The position numbers and the translations under genes were made by a program. Source: Xanthomonas sp. 3793 (lineage in GTDB: Bacteria; Pseudomonadota; Gammaproteobacteria; Xanthomonadales; Xanthomonadaceae). From it: DNA of 64,000 bases. The stretch lies in contig NZ_JANTYU010000004.1 in assembly GCF_024806835.1 (NCBI RefSeq), positions 434,001 through 498,000 on the forward strand, written 5' to 3'. Under the pieces are notes generated by a model, which worked only from the letters and a program-made list of their open reading frames with translations, was not told where the DNA came from and did not search any database. Below, one piece after another: positions 58,134 through 64,000 of the stretch; position 1 is the stretch's first letter; each line of letters opens with the position of its first letter.

Positions 58134-60167
58134 TCACTCCACGGATTCGCGTGCTGCCCGGACCGCGGTGACCAGCTGCGCAACGCTGTAAGGCTTGGCC
58201 AGATGTTCCTGAAATCCCGAATCCAGCGCGCGCTTGCGATCGTCGTCGCGTGCCAGTGCCGTCACCGCCACGGCCGGCAGCGCCTGCCCGTCCAGCCCCA
58301 GGTTATCGCGCACGGTACGGATCAATCCGTAGCCATCCATGCCAGGCATCCCGATGTCGGTCAGCATCACGTCGAAACGCGCGTGCCCGCGATGATCGAT
58401 CAAGGCCAAGGCATCGGTGGCGCTGCCGGCGGTGACCACTTCGGCGCCCTGTTCTTCGAGCAGGCGGCGCAGGTAGTCGAGCATGTCCGGCTGGTCTTCG
58501 ACCGCCAGCAGGCGCAGGCCGTTGAGCGCACGCGCTTCGACGATCTGTTCGGACATCAGGCGCCGCCGCAGCTCGCGGCGCGGGCGCTTGGCGTGATCGG
58601 GAACATGCTCGGGCAGGCGCACCGTAAAGGTGGCGCCCTTGCCGCGTCCGCCGCTGGTGGCGCCGACCTGCCCACCGTGCATTTCCACCAGTTGCTGCAC
58701 GATCGCCAGGCCCAGGCCCAGGCCGCCGTGCTGGCGCGTGGTGGTGCCGTCGGCCTGACGGAAGCGGCCGAACAGATGCGGCAGGAACTCGGCCGCAATG
58801 CCGTCGCCGGAGTCGCGTACCGACACCAGCAAATGCCCGTCGTCGCGTTCGATGGTGACGTCGATGCGGCCGTGCGCAGGGGTGAACTTGATCGCGTTGG
58901 AGAGCAGATTCCACAGCACCTGCTGCAGGCGCGTGGCATCGCCGAGCACCAGGCACGGGGTGGGGGGCACATGCAGTTCCAGCAGCTGATCCTTGCCGTC
59001 GGCGGCCAGTTCCTGCGTGCTCAGCGCCTCGCGCACCTGTTCGGCCAGGTCCAGCGCTTCGACTTCCAGCTGCACCTTGCCCAGCAACATGCTGCTGAGG
59101 TCGAGCATGTCCGAGATCAGCCGCTTCTGCGCGCGCGCGCTGCTGGCGATCACCGACAGGCCCTTGTAATTGGGATGCCCTTCTTCCACGCGCTGCAGCA
59201 GCAACTCGCTCCAGCCCAGAATGGTGGTCAACGGGGTGCGCAACTCGTGCGACAACGTGGCCAGGAACTCGTCCTTCAGCCGCGCCATGCTTTCGGCTTC
59301 GTTGCGCGCGCTGCGTTCCGATTCCAGCAGCTGCTCGCGTGCCAGTTCGATTTCGCGCTGTTCGGTTACATCCGGGCTGCTGCCGGCCAGGCCGATAAAG
59401 CGTCCATCGGCCGAGTAGCGCGGCGTAGCGGTCATTTCGATCCAGCGCCACTGCCCGTCGTGGCGGCGCGCACGCACCAGCGCACGCAGCCCGCGCTGTT
59501 CTTCCAGCGCAGCCGAGAGCTCGAATTGGAAAATCGACAGATCGTCCGGGTGCAGCAGTTCGCTCCATGCCGACACGGTGCCGCTGGAAATGTCCAGGCC
59601 GAAGAACTCACCGTAGGCGCTGTTGACGAAGCGCACCACGCCCTGGGCGTCCAGCACCCATACCGGCATCGGCAGGCCGTCTGCCAGTGCGGAAAAACGC
59701 GCCTCGCTTTCGGCCAGTTCGCGCTCCACGCGTTTGCGCTCGGTGATGTCCATGAACAGCACTGCGACCCGCGCCTGGTCAGGCTGGCCGACCCGGAACG
59801 CGTCCACCGAATACCAGCGACGCAGCGCCTTGGCCTGCATTTCGAAATGGATGCGGTTGCCGGTGCGGGCGACCTGGCCATAACGGTCGAACCACTCCTG
59901 CTCATGATCGGGGAGCATGCCGCGAATGGACACGTTCAGCGCGTTGGACAAACCGGTATATCGCTCGAATGCGCCATTGGTCGTGCGAATGACGTAATCG
60001 ACCGCCTCCTCGCCCTCGAACACCATATCGATGACGCAGAAACCGGCATCGATGTTGTGGAAGATCTCATGATACATCGCCGGATCAAGAAACGATTCGG
60101 CGATGGCGGCCGGCAAGGCGGCGGCCAGGTCTTGGCTGGCACTGGAGGTGTTCAAATCGGAAACCAC
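58134..60167 (-). CDS. PAS-domain hybrid histidine kinase
   Basis: 677-residue cytosolic hybrid kinase, without membrane helices. Two PAS domains (about 30-145 and 152-275; PDVTEQREIEL marks the end of the second), then HisKA with His307 in ATLSHELRTPLTTI, HATPase (NLLSNAIKFTPAHG; GGLGLGLAIVQQLVEMHGG), and a C-terminal receiver (VMLTDIGMPGMDGYGL) with the phospho-acceptor Asp. No partner regulator is encoded beside it. It may sense a soluble ligand or redox state through the PAS domains. Confidence 0.94.
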   Translation of the reverse strand: MVSDLNTSSASQDLAAALPAAIAESFLDPAMYHEIFHNIDAGFCVIDMVFEGEEAVDYVIRTTNGAFERYTGLSNALNVSIRGMLPDHEQEWFDRYGQVARTGNRIHFEMQAKALRRWYSVDAFRVGQPDQARVAVLFMDITERKRVERELAESEARFSALADGLPMPVWVLDAQGVVRFVNSAYGEFFGLDISSGTVSAWSELLHPDDLSIFQFELSAALEEQRGLRALVRARRHDGQWRWIEMTATPRYSADGRFIGLAGSSPDVTEQREIELAREQLLESERSARNEAESMARLKDEFLATLSHELRTPLTTILGWSELLLQRVEEGHPNYKGLSVIASSARAQKRLISDMLDLSSMLLGKVQLEVEALDLAEQVREALSTQELAADGKDQLLELHVPPTPCLVLGDATRLQQVLWNLLSNAIKFTPAHGRIDVTIERDDGHLLVSVRDSGDGIAAEFLPHLFGRFRQADGTTTRQHGGLGLGLAIVQQLVEMHGGQVGATSGGRGKGATFTVRLPEHVPDHAKRPRRELRRRLMSEQIVEARALNGLRLLAVEDQPDMLDYLRRLLEEQGAEVVTAGSATDALALIDHRGHARFDVMLTDIGMPGMDGYGLIRTVRDNLGLDGQALPAVAVTALARDDDRKRALDSGFQEHLAKPYSVAQLVTAVRAARESVE

Positions 60168-60292
60168 GGATGCTGCCGGAGCGGATGACGGACAGATGAA
60201 ACCATGCCCGATGTCGTCAGCGGGTGCACAGGGGCACGACGGAGTTCACGTCTCCGGTGCACCCTCTGGTCGCCTGGAGGGCTGCCGCTCAC

Positions 60293-60583
60293 TCACCAGA
60301 GGGTGGCGGCGGCCAGGGCAATGCAGGCGGCCAGGACCACGATGCCGGCGATCACGCCGCGAAACACCCACTCGCCCTCGCGGCGCAGCTGCTCGTCCAT
60401 CCAACGCTGCGCCTCCTCGCGCCAGGCGGTGGAACGTGCGTAGTCTGCATCTAGCAACAGCAGCCTTACCCGCGATAGCCCGAGTTCGGCGCATTCGCCC
60501 CGGCAACGCTCACTGAAGCCGTCTTGGCCCGGGGCCACCTGTGCGCCGAGTGGCAATTCCAGTTCGAGCTCATGCCTGGACAT
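60293..60583 (-). CDS. Small protein with C-terminal membrane anchor
   Basis: 96-residue protein: a charged N-terminal part (MSRHELELELPLGAQVAPGQ, ECAELGLSRVRLLLLD) and one C-terminal membrane helix (GVIAGIVVLAACIALAAATLW). Its start overlaps the neighbouring gene by 14 bases. No family recognised. Confidence 0.65.
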   Translation of the reverse strand: MSRHELELELPLGAQVAPGQDGFSERCRGECAELGLSRVRLLLLDADYARSTAWREEAQRWMDEQLRREGEWVFRGVIAGIVVLAACIALAAATLW

Positions 60584-61067
60584 AACGCGGACGCTCCTGA
60601 TCAAGCTCGTGTTCCAGCGCCATGCGCGCCAGTTGGGTGTAATTTGCGCGCGGGCCCTGGCCACGGCCGGTCAGCATTCCCTGGTAGTCCAGGTCCTGCC
60701 AGACCCGCCCGGTCCACTCTACGCAATCTTCGGCGATCACCAGCATCAGCGAGTAGCGATACTCAAGACCAGTTGCAGCGGTGTACGCGTATACAGGGGG
60801 AAACTGCACTGCCACGTCGACCTGACGTGCCAGCCCGGCCAGATGCTCGCGCAGCGCGTCGCGTGGGTCGGTACCCGGGTCGATGCGCAAGCTGCGAGTG
60901 GCCAGATCCAGGTCCACTTCGCTTTGCAGGGCGACGAAGGCTGCGGCGCCGGTGGCGGGATTGTGGCCGTGCTGTTTTGCCCAGTCGATGAACTGCAGGC
61001 GCACGTCCGCCGGCATATGCGCCGGCGCCGATGAAGCTGACTTTGTGCGAAACGAGTGGGTATCCAT
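60570..61067 (-). CDS. Hypothetical protein, 165 aa
   Basis: 165-residue soluble protein beginning MDTHSFRTKSASSAPAH, with PADVRLQFIDWAKQHGHNPATGAAAF in part and ATRSLRIDPGTDPRDALREHL. It forms an overlapping pair with the next small gene, so both may act together. The upstream in-frame extension was rejected because it is low-complexity and lacks a ribosome-binding site. No family recognised. Confidence 0.65.
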   Translation of the reverse strand: MDTHSFRTKSASSAPAHMPADVRLQFIDWAKQHGHNPATGAAAFVALQSEVDLDLATRSLRIDPGTDPRDALREHLAGLARQVDVAVQFPPVYAYTAATGLEYRYSLMLVIAEDCVEWTGRVWQDLDYQGMLTGRGQGPRANYTQLARMALEHELDQERPRYVQA

Positions 61068-61264
61068 GCACTCGATCTTCCAGGCTGCGCCGTGAAGCGC
61101 GGGCGCAGGCGCGGTGAACTCGCCGTCATGGCCGCTGCGACGCGGATTAACCGGGCGGCAACGCAGGGGCGGCACCAGTGCGGCGCGCGTTGCGGGCGGC
61201 GTGGTGCAGCCCCACACTACCTTGACAGCTGGTACGCAACGTCCCTTTCGCTTGGAGGCTTTCC

Positions 61265-61840
61265 ATGAAACTTTCCAGTGTTTCCGGCGCCGGCCTGTTG
61301 CTGGCAGGACTGCTTGCAGCGACTGGTGTGCAGGCGCGCGTGCGCAACGTCACCGACCCGCAGGCGCCACGCGCGCTCGCCAGCGATAGCAGGGTGGATG
61401 TGCGCTGGACCGACCCGGCCGAGTTTTCCGATCTCCGCTTCAGCGGCAATCGCTGGGAAGCGCAGCGTGGCGACTGGGTGACCCAGCTGGCAACCCATTT
61501 CCGGCAGAGCGCGGCGCGGCAGCTGCCCGAAGGCCAGCACCTGAGCGTGACCATCACCGACATCCGCCGCGCCGGCCAGTACGAGCCCTGGCACGGCCCA
61601 CGCCTGCAGGACGTGCGCGTGGTCAAGGACATCTACCCGCCCCGCCTGAGCTTTAGCTACACGCTGACCGGTGCCGACGGCCGGGTGATCGACCAGGGCG
61701 AACGCAAGCTGGTGGACTCGGCCTTCCTGATGAGCGGCCCGCGACTGACCGACAGCGACCCGCTGCGCTTCGAGAAGGCGATGATCGACGACTGGGTGCG
61801 CAAGCAATTCCGCAGCGATCGTAGTACGGCCGGGTTGTGA
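61265..61840 (+). CDS. Exported DUF3016 protein
   Basis: 191-residue DUF3016 protein with a signal peptide (GAGLLLAGLLAATGVQA). Conserved parts are VRWTDPAEFSDLRF, LSVTITDIRRAGQYEPW and YPPRLSFSYTLTGADGRVI. The ATG follows a GGAGG-like site. Function unknown. Confidence 0.85.
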   Translation: MKLSSVSGAGLLLAGLLAATGVQARVRNVTDPQAPRALASDSRVDVRWTDPAEFSDLRFSGNRWEAQRGDWVTQLATHFRQSAARQLPEGQHLSVTITDIRRAGQYEPWHGPRLQDVRVVKDIYPPRLSFSYTLTGADGRVIDQGERKLVDSAFLMSGPRLTDSDPLRFEKAMIDDWVRKQFRSDRSTAGL

Positions 61841-61846
61841 GCTGAC

Positions 61847-62465
61847 GCTTGAAGCCACGCTGCCGTCGGGGCGAGGAGGCACGGGTTGCGCGCCGCTGGC
61901 GCGCGTGACCTGGAGCGCCTGCGTCGCCAACGCGGGCTGGGACGTGACGGGGGGTTGAGGTGAGGGTATGGGCGACGCTTTCGTATCGTTCAAACTGCAT
62001 GAGGTCTCAAGCGCACCCTCATCCGGCGCTGCGCGCCACCTTCTCCCGCCTGGCGGGAGAAGGACAAGCAGTCGAGCTGGCGCTTGAAGCCCCGCTCCGG
62101 TCGGGGCGAGGAGGTACGGTTTGGGCGGCGCTGGCGCGCGTGCCTGGAGCGTCCGCGTCGCCAACGCGGACGTGGACGCGCGCGGGCTTTAGGTGAGGGT
62201 ACGGGCGACGCTTTCGTGTCGTTCAAACTACACGAGGCCTCAAGCGCACCCTCATCCGGCGCTGCGCGCCACCTTCTCCCGCCTGGCGGGAGAAGGACAA
62301 GCAGTCGAGCTGGCGCTTGAAGCCCCGCTCCCGGCGGGGCGAGGAGGCACGGTTTGCGCGCCAGTGGCGCGCGTGCCCTGGAGCGCCCGCGTCGCCAACG
62401 CGGGCTGGGCGCGCAGCGGGGGTCGGGGTGCAGGTACGGGCAAAGCGCGCGTGTCGTTCAAACTG
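61847..62465 (+). repeat. Tandem array of a ~233-bp hairpin-rich intergenic element
   Basis: Three head-to-tail units start at 61847, 62082 and 62314 (periods 235 and 232), each with the opening GCTTGAAGCC. The last is partial and runs into the 3' end of alr at about 62458-62465. Each unit contains GCCCCGCTCC/GGGGC, GCGCGCCA/TGGCGCGC, CCCGCG...CGCGGG and, in the first two, TTCTCCCGCCTGGCGGGAGAA stems. The alr stop codon (62458) falls in the shared GTTCAAACTG segment of the unit. Confidence 0.85.
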
Positions 62466-63558
62466 CCGATCTTTCAACTGCTGCAGCCTCGCCCACATAC
62501 ACGCGAGGCACGCGCTTGAGTCCGCACAGCAGCTGATACGCGCTGACATTGCACTGCGTCGCCAGCGGGCTGACGCGCGGCGCATCGCCCCATAGCTGTA
62601 CGCTAGCACCGATGTCGGCCTGCGGGTGGTCGGTAAGATCCACGGTGAGCATGTCCATCGACACGCGGCCGATCAGCGGGCAGACCTGGCCGTTCACCAG
62701 CACCGGCGTGCCGTTGGGCGCGAACTGGGGGTACCCGTCGGCATAGCCCATCGCCACCACGCCCACACGCGTCGGGCGCTCGGCCACGAAGCGTGCGCCG
62801 TAGCCCACCGGCTCGCCGGCCGGCAGGTCGCGCACGCTGATGATGCGCGAGCGCAGCGTCATCACCGGGCGCAGCTGCGTGGTGAGCTCGGTGTCCTGCG
62901 GGAACGGGTTTGCGCCGTACAGCATCAGGCCCGGACGCGACCAATCGTTGCGCAGCGCCGGCCAGCCCAGCAGGCCAGGAGAATTACGGATGCTGGTTTC
63001 CGCACGCATGCCGCCAGCGGTCAGCGCAAACGCCACTGCCTGTTCGTCGGTGCGGCTGCATTCCAGCTCGTCGGCGCGCGCCAGATGTGTCATCAACACC
63101 ACCGAGGCGATCTGCGGCAATCCGCGCAGGCGCAGCCAGGCGGCGCGGAAGTCTTCCGGCGACAGCCCCAGCCGGTGCATGCCGCTGTCCAGCTTCAACC
63201 AGATGCGCAGCGGCCGCGGGCTTTGGAACTCGGCCAGCGCGCGTACCTGTTGCGGCGTGGCCACCACCGTCCACAACGCGTGCTCTGCGATCAGGCGCAG
63301 CTCGTCCTGTTCGAAGAAGCCTTCCAGCAACAGGATCGGCGCGCGGATGCCGGCCTGGCGCAGTTCCAGCGCTTCTTCGATGCACGCCACCGCAAAGCCG
63401 TCGGCTTCCGGCTCCAACGCCTGCGCGCAACGCACCGCGCCGTGCCCGTAGGCATCGGCCTTGACCACCGCCAGCGCCTTGCCGCTGCCCAGCTGCCTGG
63501 CCAGGCGGTAGTTGTGACGCAACGCATCCAGATCGATCGACGCTTGCGCAGGACGCAC
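62458..63558 (-). CDS. alr: Alanine racemase
   Basis: 366-residue PLP enzyme interconverting L- and D-alanine. PLP Lys33 in [10 protein letters not shown]; the second catalytic Tyr in GYGARF; SMDML and VYVGEAAA at the C-terminal. It starts with GTG at 63558, one base overlapping the dadA stop (TAGTG). Beside dadA it is probably the catabolic (DadX-type) enzyme. Confidence 0.96.
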   Translation of the reverse strand: MRPAQASIDLDALRHNYRLARQLGSGKALAVVKADAYGHGAVRCAQALEPEADGFAVACIEEALELRQAGIRAPILLLEGFFEQDELRLIAEHALWTVVATPQQVRALAEFQSPRPLRIWLKLDSGMHRLGLSPEDFRAAWLRLRGLPQIASVVLMTHLARADELECSRTDEQAVAFALTAGGMRAETSIRNSPGLLGWPALRNDWSRPGLMLYGANPFPQDTELTTQLRPVMTLRSRIISVRDLPAGEPVGYGARFVAERPTRVGVVAMGYADGYPQFAPNGTPVLVNGQVCPLIGRVSMDMLTVDLTDHPQADIGASVQLWGDAPRVSPLATQCNVSAYQLLCGLKRVPRVYVGEAAAVERSAV

Positions 63559-64000
63559 TACGCGGCCTCCCGCTGCGGGCGCTGGCTGCGCGTGGACAGG
63601 TAACGGAAGACGTCCAGACCCTCGGTATCGATCTCGGGCGTGCGGCCCTGCATCAGGTCGGCCAGGTAGCGCCCGGAGCCGCAGGCCATGGTCCAGCCCA
63701 GCGTGCCGTGGCCGGTATTGAGGAACAGGTTGGCGTACGGGGTGGCGCCCACCACCGGGGTTCCGTCCGGGGTGGCCGGGCGCAGGCCGGTCCAGAACTC
63801 GGCCCGGGCCAGGTCGCCGCCGCCTGGATACAGGTCGTTGACCACCATTTCCAGCGTGGCACGCCGGCGCGGGTTCAACGACAGGTCAAAGCCCGCCACC
63901 TCGGCCATGCCGCCCACGCGGATACGGTCGTCGAAGCGGGTCAGCGCGATCTTGTAGCTCTCGTCCAGCACGGTGGAGGTCGGTGCGCGCGCGGCATCGA
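63558..64000 (-). CDS. dadA: D-amino acid dehydrogenase small subunit DadA, C-terminal part (partial)
   Basis: C-terminal ~147 residues of the FAD-dependent D-amino-acid dehydrogenase; the N-terminal FAD-binding part lies outside. Visible: [26 protein letters not shown] in pieces and [23 protein letters not shown], both characteristic of DadA. Coupled with alr, it turns L- and D-alanine to pyruvate. Confidence 0.95.
   Translation of the reverse strand, partial: DAARAPTSTVLDESYKIALTRFDDRIRVGGMAEVAGFDLSLNPRRRATLEMVVNDLYPGGGDLARAEFWTGLRPATPDGTPVVGATPYANLFLNTGHGTLGWTMACGSGRYLADLMQGRTPEIDTEGLDVFRYLSTRSQRPQREAA

Noticed and set aside
57510-60188. An 892-residue open frame antisense to the PAS hybrid kinase
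   Set aside because: Compositional shadow; no recognisable domain, and it crosses several intergenic gaps.
61847-62465. Tandem ~233-bp units considered as duplicated gene fragments or CRISPR
   Set aside because: No conserved reading frame through the units, and the period is far too long for CRISPR; best seen as a structured intergenic repeat.

Overview
The window is about 64 kb of GC-rich chromosome from a plant-associated gammaproteobacterium, almost certainly a Xanthomonas. The signs are a CopAB copper-resistance pair, a type IV secretion effector with the Xanthomonadales XVIPCD signal, the gene order atpIBEFHAGDC - aroQ - gtrA - glmU, a secreted protein wedged between PDH E2 and E3, and several families otherwise known mainly from Xanthomonadaceae (DUF3247, DUF3016). 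The species cannot be fixed from the sequence alone; the effector suggests the citri/axonopodis side of the genus. No rRNA, tRNA, insertion sequence, prophage or CRISPR array was seen.

Layout. 1-2.5 kb: 3' end of copA, copB, and gloA. 2.5-5.6 kb: a lipoprotein and a large peptidoglycan-attacking effector, read as an antibacterial toxin/immunity pair. 5.7-7.7 kb: two unrecognised genes. 8-9.9 kb: glmS. 10-20.2 kb: a long same-strand operon encoding a membrane-fusion protein, an ABC ATPase, four MacB/FtsX-type permeases in two paralogous pairs, a sigma-54 activator and its histidine kinase. It is preceded by a near-consensus sigma-54 promoter and an array of TGTCCG half-sites. 20.3-24.2 kb: a beta-helix secreted protein, glmU, gtrA and a secreted chorismate mutase. 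24.4-31.9 kb: the whole ATP synthase operon on the minus strand, with a good sigma-70 promoter, a terminator, and paired arrays of a GGGATTN heptamer in three of its gaps.

32.5-42.9 kb: an outer-membrane beta-barrel protein, a broken DUF6624-like gene, a secreted amidohydrolase, PDH E3 (lpdA) and E2 (aceF) with a small secreted protein between them, a YggN-like protein, a DNA-deoxyinosine glycosylase, OmpW and a small membrane protein. 43-47.5 kb: the methionine importer metNIQ, an EamA transporter and yajQ. 47.6-49.8 kb: an HPt protein overlapping a hybrid histidine kinase. 49.8-55.7 kb: hydrolase, DUF1415, SDR, HAD phosphatase, rRNA pseudouridine synthase, rRNA methyltransferase and a small protein. 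56.2-64 kb: a PQQ-type sugar dehydrogenase lipoprotein, DUF3247, a PAS hybrid kinase, three small proteins, and the D-amino-acid pair dadA-alr, cut by the window end.

How genes work together. glmS and glmU supply UDP-GlcNAc for the cell wall, the polymer the type IV effector attacks in competitors. The ABC operon looks self-regulated: its last two genes encode the regulator pair expected to act at the sigma-54 promoter ahead of the first gene. Non-coding space is rich in two repeat families: paired GGGATTN arrays, and a hairpin-rich element of about 233 bp that is tandemly repeated beside alr and has relatives near 52.6 and 55.8 kb.
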